Shown piece after piece: positions 17,976-26,533 of a DNA stretch of 64,000 nucleotides. The position numbers and the translations under genes are program-made. This DNA is from Fervidobacterium sp. (GTDB lineage: Bacteria; Thermotogota; Thermotogae; Thermotogales; Fervidobacteriaceae): positions 1 through 64,000 of the forward strand of contig JANZZV010000009.1 of assembly GCA_026419195.1 (NCBI GenBank). The letters run 5' to 3'. How positions within the stretch are numbered: the stretch's first letter is position 1; each line of letters opens with the position of its first letter. The notes beneath the pieces are model-generated. The model was not told the origin of the DNA. It did no database searches and saw only the letters and a list, made by a program, of their open reading frames with translations.

Positions 17976-19766
17976 TTGTTATTAAGAAGCAAAAAAAAGA
18001 GGACTGAAAAACAACACAAATCGGTTTTTTTTAGAATGCTAAGGTACTCGCTTCCTTATATTCATTTATTTATCTTGGCTATAGCAATAGTACTTACGTT
18101 AACATATTTGGCATTGCTTCCCCCCCAAATTGTTCGTAAGGCGATAAATTCGTATATACTATCTGAAACTTTGAGCGCATCTGAAAAACTCTCTGGAATT
18201 GCAAAGCAGGGATTTCTATTCTTGCTTGTATCCGGAGGTATATTCTTATTTGAATATTTGTCAATATTGGTAACAACTTATATAGGTGGCAAGGTTGTAT
18301 ACGATATCAGAAAAGAACTTTACGATCATGTGTTAAGATTGCCCATGTCCTTTTTTGACAAACATCCAAGTGGTCAAATAACAACAAGAATAACAAGTGA
18401 TACGCAGAACGTACAAGAATTCTTCACATCAGTTATCACAAGTGTTGTAAACGACGTCTTTTTGTTGACAGGCGTAATATTAATGTTGTGGCAAATAAGT
18501 TCTCGACTTTTTTTTGATATCATTTATGTATTTCCATTGATAGTTGTTGCTATGATTGTGTTCAGATATTTCGATATACGGGCATACAGAGCGGTTAGAA
18601 ATACAATAGCAAAGATAAATGCCTACATAGCAGAAAATCTTGCAGGGATGCCGGTTACTAAGTTATTTAATGCTGAAGAATTCAAAAGAAAAGAGTTTGA
18701 CGTCATAAACCGAGAGTATTATAAGGCAAGAATGAATCAACTATACGTGTTCGGCATCTTCAGGCCTATAATAAATTTTCTTTATTATCTTGCAACATCG
18801 CTCATCATTTGGTTTGGAGCAAAGTACATACTTAGGAAAGTTCTGAACTTTGGTGATCTTTTTGCGTTCGTGTCATATATTGATACATTCATGAGACCTA
18901 TAGAAGATTTATCTGAAAAATATGATATCATTCAAAACACAACTGCAAGCGCCGAAAAGATATTTGCGCTACTTGATGAGAAGACAGAAGAGGAAAAAAG
19001 TGGGGGAAAGATGCAAATAGATTATGGTATTATAGAATTCAAAGATTTGTGGTTTACGTACGATAATAAGCGATGGATATTAAAAAACATAAACCTTCGA
19101 TTCAATCCGGGTGAGCTTGTTGCTATAGTTGGTGAAACAGGAGCAGGAAAAACCACAATAATGAATCTTATAAATGGTATGTACAAACCACAAAAAGGTG
19201 TGATAACAATAGATGGCGTACCGCTTGAAGAGTATAACTTGCAGATGCTTAGAAAGCACGTCTCTGCTGTCCCTCAGGATGTTGTGCTTTTCAGTGGAAC
19301 TCTACTTGATAACATAAGGTTGTTTCATGAAGAAATACCTGAAGAAGAAGTATATAAAGCACTCGAAAAAGTACGAGCACTTGACGTTATCCAAAGGTTG
19401 CCAGAAGGAATACACACGAAAATTGTTGAACGTGGGAAAGGTATTTCTGCCGGTGAAAGACAACTTATTGCCCTTGCCAGATCGGTTCTGTTCGGTGCTA
19501 AAATATTTATACTTGACGAAGCTACAAGTAATATAGATGTGGAAACAGAACATAGAATCCAGCAAGCAGTCAGAGAATTAGCGAAAGATAATACTGTTAT
19601 CATGATAGCTCACAGACTTTCTACAGTAGTAGAAGCTGATAGAATAATAGTTGTTTCGGATGGACAGATAGCTGAAGAAGGAAAGCATATAGATTTATTG
19701 AGGAAGAGAGGGGAATATTACAAGCTTTACGAAATACAGTTCGCAAAAGAGGGTATGGTTTCATGA
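17976..19766 (+). CDS. ABC exporter, fused membrane and ATPase domains
   Basis: This 596-residue half-transporter of the MsbA/LmrA type has an N-terminal membrane domain of six predicted helices (about residues 25-310) and a C-terminal ATPase. The membrane part contains the LRLPMSFFDKHPSGQITTRITSD region, typical of exporters. The ATPase has GETGAGKTT, the signature variant ISAGERQ, the Walker B FILDEATSNID and the switch His in IAHRLST. It should dimerise and export a lipid, drug or peptide; the substrate is unknown. The TTG start at 17976 follows GAGGTGAA. Its stop overlaps the next ATG by 4 bases. Confidence 0.9.
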   Translation: MLLRSKKKRTEKQHKSVFFRMLRYSLPYIHLFILAIAIVLTLTYLALLPPQIVRKAINSYILSETLSASEKLSGIAKQGFLFLLVSGGIFLFEYLSILVTTYIGGKVVYDIRKELYDHVLRLPMSFFDKHPSGQITTRITSDTQNVQEFFTSVITSVVNDVFLLTGVILMLWQISSRLFFDIIYVFPLIVVAMIVFRYFDIRAYRAVRNTIAKINAYIAENLAGMPVTKLFNAEEFKRKEFDVINREYYKARMNQLYVFGIFRPIINFLYYLATSLIIWFGAKYILRKVLNFGDLFAFVSYIDTFMRPIEDLSEKYDIIQNTTASAEKIFALLDEKTEEEKSGGKMQIDYGIIEFKDLWFTYDNKRWILKNINLRFNPGELVAIVGETGAGKTTIMNLINGMYKPQKGVITIDGVPLEEYNLQMLRKHVSAVPQDVVLFSGTLLDNIRLFHEEIPEEEVYKALEKVRALDVIQRLPEGIHTKIVERGKGISAGERQLIALARSVLFGAKIFILDEATSNIDVETEHRIQQAVRELAKDNTVIMIAHRLSTVVEADRIIVVSDGQIAEEGKHIDLLRKRGEYYKLYEIQFAKEGMVS

Positions 19767-20656
19767 ATATTAGAGCTTCTTACTGGACTTGGAAACTTAT
19801 CAACGGTGAGCGTATACCTGATGAAATGTCTACTGCATACATCATGCTCGATGGAAAATGCATGTACGATTGTGCGTACTGTACACACGCACGAAATTCA
19901 AGAAGTGATTCATCGTATTTATCACGAATTGTGTGGAAAGAAATTGCCTTGCCTAACCTTTTGGAAAAAATAGCTTTGTTCAAAAGAATATGTGTTCAAA
20001 CGGTTAACTACAAAGGATACGATAAAGATATATTGACGTTGGTAAAACAAATCAAAGGTACCTACAAAGAAATACTAATATCAGTCTCCACACGTGTTTC
20101 TGGGGCAAAAGAAATTGACACATATATAGAAAATGGCGTAGATCAACTCGGTATAGCGCTAGATTGTGTAAATAAGGAACTGCATAAAGCTTATCGTGGC
20201 AAACAGTTGGAATACACGCTCTCTCTCATAGAATACGGAGCAAAGAAATATCCGGGTAAGATAACAACACACATAATCGTAGGGCTTGGAGAAAAAGACA
20301 TAGAACTTGTAGAAACTTTTAGAAGGATGAAAAGACTTAACGTAGAAGTTGCTTTGTTTGCATTTACACCCGTAAAAGGGACAAAATTACAAAACAGTTC
20401 CCCACCTGATTTAGATAGATACAGAAAGATTCAAATACTTAGATATATTATCTTTGAAAAGAACCAAGAACCTATCGTTGAATTTGATGAAAATGGCTAC
20501 ATACAAAAATTCATTTATGAAGCAGAAAATGTGCAATTTGCGTTTTTAACTTCCGGCTGCAAGCATTGCACAAGACCTTATTACAACGATAGACCAATCC
20601 AAAAATTACTTTACAACTATCACAAACTGCCGTCTACAAGTGTCCAACATTTGTAA
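19763..20656 (+). CDS. Radical SAM protein, lipoyl synthase-like (LipS group possible)
   Basis: The 297-residue protein has a radical SAM cluster motif CMYDCAYC at about residue 30, preceded by a STAYIMLDGK strand. The middle contains IVGLGEKDIELV, resembling the GGE-type region of the biotin and lipoyl synthase superfamily. A C-terminal CKHC pair lies in GCKHCTRPYYNDRP. This pattern recalls the two-protein lipoate synthases LipS1/LipS2 described in archaea, but this is from memory and unverified. A lipoyl-making role would fit the glycine cleavage genes elsewhere in the window. The gene overlaps the exporter stop by 4 bases and precedes fliR. Confidence 0.75.
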   Translation: MNIRASYWTWKLINGERIPDEMSTAYIMLDGKCMYDCAYCTHARNSRSDSSYLSRIVWKEIALPNLLEKIALFKRICVQTVNYKGYDKDILTLVKQIKGTYKEILISVSTRVSGAKEIDTYIENGVDQLGIALDCVNKELHKAYRGKQLEYTLSLIEYGAKKYPGKITTHIIVGLGEKDIELVETFRRMKRLNVEVALFAFTPVKGTKLQNSSPPDLDRYRKIQILRYIIFEKNQEPIVEFDENGYIQKFIYEAENVQFAFLTSGCKHCTRPYYNDRPIQKLLYNYHKLPSTSVQHL

Positions 20657-20670
20657 AGAGGTGTTGTAAA

Positions 20671-21441
20671 ATAGATGTATATGCACTGCTTCAGCGTTAT
20701 GCTCTAAGTTGGGGTCTTATAATGTCAAGACTTACAGGTATGATAGTTGTAGCACCAATGTTTGCAGGTTTTTCCCTGCCATTAGAAATTTTGGTTGTAT
20801 TACTTCTTGCATTGAGTTATGTAACACTTCCTATGGTAAACACTATGGTTCCTCTCACATTACCTATATCAACCCTTGCTGCCTCTCTTCTTTTTAATTT
20901 CTTTGTTGGTTTTTTGTTAGGATTAATGGCGTACACAATTGTAAGTGCTGTTTACATAGGTAGTGAGATCTTTGGTATACAATCTGGTTTTAATGTAAGC
21001 GGTTCATTAGACCCAACAATGGAAGAATCACCCATAACAAGTGAGTTTGTATATTTAATTTCCGTTTACGTTTTTGTATCACTAAAAGGACATTTGTTAA
21101 TATACGAAAGTGTGATAAAATCTATACAGACATTTCCCCTTGTGATTACAGATCTGCCTTTTGAAAAAATTCATAATCAATACTTCACACTTTTTATGGA
21201 TACTTTTCTGTTCTCATTACAAATAGCCTTACCAATAATTGGATTAATGTTTTTGGTCAATGTTCTTTTTGGTTTGCTTTCAAGGCTTGTTCCACAGATG
21301 AATGTGTTCATGGTGGCAATGCCGGCGAGCACAATAATAATGTTTCTCATTTTGGTGGGGATGATACCTTTATGGACAGAACTCATTTCAAAAATGATCG
21401 AGAAGCTGGGCCCTTACATAGACAAATTATTGGGATTGTAA
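20671..21441 (+). CDS. fliR: Flagellar biosynthesis protein FliR (probable ATA start)
   Basis: FliR is an integral membrane part of the flagellar type III export gate. The sequence has the RLTGMIVVAPMF first helix and further hydrophobic helices to the end. The first ATG (20722) yields 239 residues and cuts into the first helix. The frame is open upstream to 20593 but contains no ATG, GTG or TTG. An ATA at 20671, 7 bases after AGAGGTG, would give MDVYALLQRYALSWGLIMSR and a normal length of about 256. An alternative is re-initiation at 20722 after a 10-codon ORF at 20675-20707. It lies next to flhB, as in many flagellar operons. Confidence 0.88.
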   Translation: MDVYALLQRYALSWGLIMSRLTGMIVVAPMFAGFSLPLEILVVLLLALSYVTLPMVNTMVPLTLPISTLAASLLFNFFVGFLLGLMAYTIVSAVYIGSEIFGIQSGFNVSGSLDPTMEESPITSEFVYLISVYVFVSLKGHLLIYESVIKSIQTFPLVITDLPFEKIHNQYFTLFMDTFLFSLQIALPIIGLMFLVNVLFGLLSRLVPQMNVFMVAMPASTIIMFLILVGMIPLWTELISKMIEKLGPYIDKLLGL

Positions 21442-22556
21442 AAACTACGTCTGGAAATTCAATCTTTGAATTCCGTATAGATATTCAACTTTTCGCTGAT
21501 CCTGATAAAACTGAAACGGCTACGCCAAGAAAGAGGCAAAAGGCGCGTGAAGAAGGTCAAGTTCCCATTTCGAGAGAGTTTGTCTCCGGTCTTGGTTTTT
21601 TATTTGCCTCAATACTTTTTATGTTTTTGGGAAAAATGCTACTTAATGCTACGGTTTACAGTACACAAAACGTATTTGAGATATCGGATACAGATATCAA
21701 TACACTTGAAGATTTTATCATATACGCTGGTCAAACATTCAAACCTGCATTTGGTATAACATCAGTACTTGTACTTGGAACTGCATTATTTTCTCTTATC
21801 ATTGGATTTTTGCAGACGAAGTTTCTTTTCACATTAAAACCTTTGAAATTTGATTTCAACCGAATTAACCCCATTTCAGGTCTGAAGAGGATGTTTTCAT
21901 TGCATTCGCTGTTTGAACTTGCTAAAGCGATACTAAAAGTAATTATAGTAGGTTTTGTAGGCTACAGTGTGATTAAAGGAAGTTACAACAAACTTATGAT
22001 CACGGCTGACAGCAATTTGATTGAAGGATCGCTTATTATTTGGAGTGTGTTAACCGAATTGATAATCAAATGTGGCATAGCTTTGATAATAGTGTCAATT
22101 GCCGATTACTATTATTCGAGATATGAATACGAACAGAACATAAAGATGACAAAACAGGAAGTAAAAGAAGAATTCAAAGAAATAGAGGGAAACCCTGAAA
22201 TTAAAAGAAAGCAAAGACAAATCATGATGCAATATGCAACACGTAGAATGATGCAAGAAATTCCAAAAGCAAGCGTGGTAATAACAAACCCAACACACTA
22301 TGCTTGTGCGTTAAAGTACGATCCAGATGAAGATTTTGCACCGTTGCTCGTAGCAAAGGGTACAGACAAGATTGCACTTAGAATTATTGATATAGCACGT
22401 GAAAATGATGTTCCAATTGTTAGAAATCCAAAACTTGCAAGAGAAATATATTACACTACAGAAATTGGTGATATTATACCAGAAAAATTGTATAAGGCGG
22501 TTGCTGAAGTACTTGCATACATTTATGCTTTACGAGAAAAAAGGGAGATAACTTAG
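21372..22556 (+). CDS. flhB: Flagellar biosynthesis protein FlhB
   Basis: FlhB is the export-switch component of the flagellar secretion gate. The N-terminal FADPDKTETATPRKRQKAREEGQV segment is diagnostic in part, and four hydrophobic helices follow. The autocleavage site NPTH is present at about residue 310 in VVITNPTHYACALKY. The ATG at 21372 overlaps fliR by 70 bases and gives a 36-residue extension ahead of the usual start. No ATG, GTG or TTG lies between it and the family N terminus; an ATA at 21477 would give MDIQLFAD. A GGGGATGAT sequence precedes 21372, so that start is kept. Confidence 0.92.
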   Translation: MDRTHFKNDREAGPLHRQIIGIVKTTSGNSIFEFRIDIQLFADPDKTETATPRKRQKAREEGQVPISREFVSGLGFLFASILFMFLGKMLLNATVYSTQNVFEISDTDINTLEDFIIYAGQTFKPAFGITSVLVLGTALFSLIIGFLQTKFLFTLKPLKFDFNRINPISGLKRMFSLHSLFELAKAILKVIIVGFVGYSVIKGSYNKLMITADSNLIEGSLIIWSVLTELIIKCGIALIIVSIADYYYSRYEYEQNIKMTKQEVKEEFKEIEGNPEIKRKQRQIMMQYATRRMMQEIPKASVVITNPTHYACALKYDPDEDFAPLLVAKGTDKIALRIIDIARENDVPIVRNPKLAREIYYTTEIGDIIPEKLYKAVAEVLAYIYALREKREIT

Positions 22557-22590
22557 TAAGCGAACTTTTACCGATAAATCGAGGTGAGAT

Positions 22591-23364
22591 ATGCGAATAT
22601 ATTTTGACCCTAATTTTTCGTTTAATGAGCTAATAGATTATTATGCACCAGTGATAATAGAAATAGACAATGAAAAGTACATAGACTTACATTCATTGAC
22701 TGTCATAAACCTACTTGGTGCAGTTCCAAAATTTAAAGGTTTGGAAAAACTTGAAGATTTGTTATTCACCGTCTTAGAATTTGACAATATAGACATTCCA
22801 AAGGAACAACTTAAAAGATTTGATAAAGACATGTTTGAAAAATTTAAGATATCTAATACCATATCTCTAAGACAGATGTACCAATCTTTGCTCCATAGAC
22901 CAAATCTACTGAGATTAGAGAATACGCCACACAACGTAGAATTCTTGGTTTATTTATGTAGTCAATATGTTATTGAAAATCGTCAGTTTTTCCAGGATAA
23001 AAGATTTGAAGTAATTCTCGAAATAATAGCTTATATCGAACTAAAAAAATTTTCGGAACGTACTCAAGTTAAATTTTCTATGCCTCAACCATTTATATTT
23101 CTCTTTGACCTATCAGATGTTTCCCTCAAGCAAACCCATCTTCTACTTGATGAAATTGAAAACCTCAACAGCGCATTAACTCAAAAAGTGCCAAGCATCT
23201 ATGAATATTGCAAAGCCAAGATGCATAGCTTGGAAAAACTCTTTGAATCGATAGACCGAAAATCATTTTCCAAACTAATTTCGGCGTTTGCTTCCATAGA
23301 TGATATAATCTCTGACTTAATCTTGCTTAAAGAGATGCTTCGAGAAATAGAGAAAATTAAATGA
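22591..23364 (+). CDS. Hypothetical protein downstream of flhB
   Basis: This 257-residue protein is not recognised. It begins at an ATG preceded by GAGGTGAGAT and follows flhB by 34 bases, so it is likely co-transcribed with the flagellar genes. It is acidic, mainly predicted to be helical by eye, with no signal peptide or membrane segment. Two mid-protein stretches rich in Leu and Glu may form coiled coils near the C terminus. A flagellar or motility-related role is possible only from position. Confidence 0.7.
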   Translation: MRIYFDPNFSFNELIDYYAPVIIEIDNEKYIDLHSLTVINLLGAVPKFKGLEKLEDLLFTVLEFDNIDIPKEQLKRFDKDMFEKFKISNTISLRQMYQSLLHRPNLLRLENTPHNVEFLVYLCSQYVIENRQFFQDKRFEVILEIIAYIELKKFSERTQVKFSMPQPFIFLFDLSDVSLKQTHLLLDEIENLNSALTQKVPSIYEYCKAKMHSLEKLFESIDRKSFSKLISAFASIDDIISDLILLKEMLREIEKIK

Positions 23365-23398
23365 ATATTGTAAAAAGAATATCTGCATTTAACTTTTC

Positions 23399-23417
23399 TC
23401 CAAGTTGTCTACTTGGA
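23399..23417 (+). other. Weak hairpin in the 23365-23534 gap
   Basis: TCCAAGT and ACTTGGA form a 7-bp stem with a TGTCT loop, 35 bases after the preceding stop. The following bases are AT-rich but lack a clean T run, so it may be a weak terminator. The rest of this 170-base gap shows nothing recognisable. Confidence 0.35.
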
Positions 23418-23534
23418 AAATTTAATTTTCTAAGTAAATTGTTTTAATGAGATTTTTACGCTATAAAAAATTCTATTTTGGTCGATAATTTTCATAGACA
23501 CTTGAAATAGACAAATATCCATGGTGGTGATATT

Positions 23535-24422
23535 ATGCGGATTGATGAGTATAGCTTAACCATGGAGTCAGAAAATACCGTTTTCAAATATTCTAAAATC
23601 TCATCAACTTTTAGAAAATATAAAACGCCTGACAAGATAGAGATCATAGTGAGTGAAAAAAAGCCACGGATAGATGAAAAGACATTGCAGAAGCTAAAGG
23701 TACTGATTGCAATGTTAGAAAAATTGACAGGTCGAAAGCTGAAAATCTATCTTCCAGAAGCCGAGTATGAAGTACAAATTAGTCATCAAAAAGGACAAGA
23801 TGTTATCGAGTTTGAAAGTGAGCAAGAATCGTTAGATGCTCAATATTTGAATTTTTCTTCACAAGGTTTTGTAAAGACAAAAGACGGACGATTAATTGAT
23901 TTTTCTGTTCAGCTTAGAGAATTTCAGCTGTCATATTATTATCTAAGATCGTCCGGCAAAGTAGTTGATCCTTTAGTTCTCGAATTAAAAGGTGGGCATT
24001 CAAAGTTGAAGACTGTAGAAATTGATTTAAACTTTGATGGCGAACTTGATAAGTTCTACATTGGCGGTAATCTTGGATTTCTTGTGTACGATAAGAATGA
24101 AAACGGAAAGGTTGATAGTGCGAGAGAGCTCTTTGGACCTTCTACTGGCGATGGTTTCAAAGAACTTGCTTTGCTTGACAGTGATGGTGATAATTGGATC
24201 GACGAAGACGATTTAGAATTTTTGAAATTAAAAATTTGGACTGTGGATGAGAATGGAAGAGAAAAACTCGTTGGATTGCTTGATTTAAAGGTAGGAGCAG
24301 TTTTTCTTGGAAATGTGACGACACCTTTTGAATACGAAGATTACGTTGTCAGAAAAACAGGTGTTTATTTAACAGAAGATGGATTAGCAGGTACTATTAG
24401 ACAAATTGATGTAAAAGTTTGA
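23535..24422 (+). CDS. Hypothetical protein with EF-hand-like calcium loops
   Basis: The 295-residue protein has two loops that resemble EF-hand or dockerin calcium sites: DKNENGKVDSARELFG and DSDGDNWIDEDDLEF. They are preceded by a DLNFDGELDKF segment of similar type. The N-terminal 100 residues are unrelated and charged. No signal peptide is visible, so it may be cytoplasmic or exported by another route. Similar acidic-loop modules with an FGPSTGDGFKEL-like segment occur in uncharacterised bacterial proteins, sometimes near motility genes, as I recall. GGTGGTGAT precedes the ATG. A terminator follows at 24462. Confidence 0.7.
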   Translation: MRIDEYSLTMESENTVFKYSKISSTFRKYKTPDKIEIIVSEKKPRIDEKTLQKLKVLIAMLEKLTGRKLKIYLPEAEYEVQISHQKGQDVIEFESEQESLDAQYLNFSSQGFVKTKDGRLIDFSVQLREFQLSYYYLRSSGKVVDPLVLELKGGHSKLKTVEIDLNFDGELDKFYIGGNLGFLVYDKNENGKVDSARELFGPSTGDGFKELALLDSDGDNWIDEDDLEFLKLKIWTVDENGREKLVGLLDLKVGAVFLGNVTTPFEYEDYVVRKTGVYLTEDGLAGTIRQIDVKV

Positions 24423-24461
24423 AATTGTTATAAATCCGCATAACCTCATCATTATTTATTT

Positions 24462-24499
24462 TTCACCCAATCTCCATAAGGTTTGGGTGAATTTTTTTT
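24462..24499 (+). terminator. Intrinsic terminator after the EF-hand-like gene
   Basis: TTCACCCAA (24462-24470) and TTGGGTGAA (24483-24491) form a 9-bp perfect stem with a 12-base loop, followed by eight T. Confidence 0.9.
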
Positions 24500-24526
24500 G
24501 CAAATTGTTTTTGGTATAATTATAAT
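24498..24526 (+). promoter_or_regulatory. Promoter for the 24628-27907 run
   Basis: TTGCAA at 24498-24503 and TATAAT at 24521-24526 are 17 bases apart. A second TATAAT directly precedes the -10. The promoter overlaps the T run of the previous terminator. Confidence 0.65.
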
Positions 24527-24627
24527 CGAATAATCGATGATGAACTTTGATATTAATGCCTCTAGCAAGGTGAACACTTTTTAGCTGGAACTTGAAAATA
24601 TACGTAGAAGTAGAAAGGGGCATACGT

Positions 24628-25731
24628 ATGGCTATATCACCAATTGAACTAAGGCATGAACTCCACATGAATCCAGAACTTGCATTTAATGAATACACAA
24701 CTCAAAGCATACTTAAACGAGCACTTGAAGATCTTAAGCTCCAACCACAAGTAATAGCGAAAACAGGACTCATTGTGCTTGTAGAAAATGACAAATCCAA
24801 ACCTTCGATACTTTATCGCGCTGATATGGATGCATTACCTATCAAAGAGGAAACGAATTGGGATTTTAGCTCACAAAACCAATACATGCATGCGTGTGGT
24901 CACGATGTTCACATGGCAGTAATGTACGGAGTCATAAAGGAAGTGTTGGAAAAAAATATAAAAGGGAATTTCGTTTTTATTTTTCAACCGGCAGAAGAAA
25001 CCATAGGTGGTGCTAAACATATACTCGATGAAATGAGAGAAAAGTACAAAATAAAATATGCTACGGCACTGCATGTTAGCGATGAGTACAGTTTAGGAGA
25101 ATTCGCAACAACCTTTGGTACTTTGTTTGCCTGTGCAATGGAAATTACAGCTAAATTTAAAGGTTTATCCGCACACATTGCACAAAAAGCGAAAGGAGTT
25201 GATGCACTTTATAATTGTGTAAAGTTTTTAAATGAATTTTATGAAGCACATATTGATAATGATGAAATTGGAAAACGAGTTCTTGTTGGTTTTGGTAAGA
25301 TGTTTGCAGGAAATGTTAGAAATGCAGTAGCAGATTATTCAGAGGTGCAAGGATCAATAAGGGGTGAAAAACTCGAAATCGTTTTCGAAACGTTTGAAAA
25401 AATTAATAAAATAGCTAGAAAATACAATGGCTTTTTGGAACGAGGTAGTCTTTATCCACCTGTATCAAACAATGGTGAACTTGTTAAGTTGTTTGAATCG
25501 GTTGTTGTTTCAAACAATTACAAATTCATAGATTGCGGTATGAAGTACACAGGTGAGGATTTTGGATTTTTCAGCATGAAATTTCCTTCTTTAATGTTCT
25601 GGGCTGGGGTAAGGACTTCAGATAAGATGTATGGATTGCACAATCCTAAGTTTTTACCAGATGATGAAGTTATCCCTTTCTTAATTGAATTTATGATAAA
25701 ATGGTTGAGAACGCTGTCACAGGGGGTATGA
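24628..25731 (+). CDS. M20 family amidohydrolase (N-acyl-amino acid deacylase; candidate N-acetyldiaminopimelate deacetylase)
   Basis: This is a di-metal peptidase-family M20D enzyme. Metal and catalytic motifs include RADMDALPI, HACGHDVHM and QPAEETIGGAKH. It removes an acyl group from an N-acyl amino acid. Because the lysine operon in this window uses an acetylated pathway (DapH), it could be the N-acetyl-LL-diaminopimelate deacetylase, which belongs to the same family; hippurate or indole-acetyl conjugate hydrolases are alternatives. ATG 24628 is chosen because GAAAGGGG lies 7 bases upstream; the earlier in-frame TTG at 24592 has no such site. It is about 367 residues, normal for the family. 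Confidence 0.85.
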   Translation: MAISPIELRHELHMNPELAFNEYTTQSILKRALEDLKLQPQVIAKTGLIVLVENDKSKPSILYRADMDALPIKEETNWDFSSQNQYMHACGHDVHMAVMYGVIKEVLEKNIKGNFVFIFQPAEETIGGAKHILDEMREKYKIKYATALHVSDEYSLGEFATTFGTLFACAMEITAKFKGLSAHIAQKAKGVDALYNCVKFLNEFYEAHIDNDEIGKRVLVGFGKMFAGNVRNAVADYSEVQGSIRGEKLEIVFETFEKINKIARKYNGFLERGSLYPPVSNNGELVKLFESVVVSNNYKFIDCGMKYTGEDFGFFSMKFPSLMFWAGVRTSDKMYGLHNPKFLPDDEVIPFLIEFMIKWLRTLSQGV

Positions 25732-25734
25732 GAT

Positions 25735-26493
25735 ATGATAGTATTCATGACAGATTGGGGAAATTCGCATTACGTAGGTATTTGTAAAGGAGTTATTAGG
25801 AGTATAACTGACTGTGAAATAGTGGATCTAACGCATTCTATTACACCGTACAACGTAAGGGAAGCGATGTACATTCTTGACAGGAGTGTTGATTGGTTTC
25901 CTGAAAAGAGTGTTTTCCTGGTAGTTGTTGACTACGGTGTTGGAACGGCAAGAAAAGCAATAGCTGTCGAGACCGAAAAATACTACTTTGTCGCACCAGA
26001 TAACGGCATATTGACACTTGTTTTAGAGAGGTATCAACCTCGCAAAATAGTAGATTTGGTAAATAAAAAATATCATGTGGGGAACTCTCGAACATTTCAT
26101 GGGAGAGACATCTTTTCTCCGGCGGCCGCTTACATAACAAAAGGTGTATTTGACGAACTTGGAACGAGAATGCCAAATTACGCCACGGTACCATACAGAA
26201 AAGCCCATCTCTCAGCTAACACCATTCAAGGAGAGATAGCTTACTTTGATAGATTTGGGAACATAGAAACGAATATCCCATTTTCTTGGATTTCTGAAAA
26301 AGACATTGTTAAGCTAAAAGTTGGAGGAAGAATATATCAGGTACCGGTGGTTGACACCTACGCAGATGTTGATGAAGGCGAATTATTGATCCACGAGGAT
26401 AGTACGGGTTACATTGAAATAGCCATCAACAAAGGTATTGCACGCGAAAAGATAAGATGTTCAGAAGGTTGTGAGATTGAAATAGCATTTTAG
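25735..26493 (+). CDS. SAM hydroxide adenosyltransferase (DUF62) family protein
   Basis: The 252-residue protein belongs to the DUF62 family, which cleaves S-adenosylmethionine with hydroxide to give adenosine and methionine, and is related to fluorinase. The N-terminal MTDWGNSHYVG segment, the VVDYGVGTARKAI segment with conserved Asp and Arg, and FHGRDIFSPAAAYI with a conserved His fit the family. The gene starts 4 bases after the M20 stop. The physiological role of the family remains unclear. Confidence 0.88.
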   Translation: MIVFMTDWGNSHYVGICKGVIRSITDCEIVDLTHSITPYNVREAMYILDRSVDWFPEKSVFLVVVDYGVGTARKAIAVETEKYYFVAPDNGILTLVLERYQPRKIVDLVNKKYHVGNSRTFHGRDIFSPAAAYITKGVFDELGTRMPNYATVPYRKAHLSANTIQGEIAYFDRFGNIETNIPFSWISEKDIVKLKVGGRIYQVPVVDTYADVDEGELLIHEDSTGYIEIAINKGIAREKIRCSEGCEIEIAF

Positions 26494-26533
26494 TAACTTC
26501 TCTTTGCCTTGGAACAATGTTAGGAGGGTTAGT

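Noticed and set aside
20709-20897. 62-codon frame overlapping the start of fliR
   Set aside because: It overlaps FliR in another frame and has a Cys- and Ser-rich translation without family resemblance.
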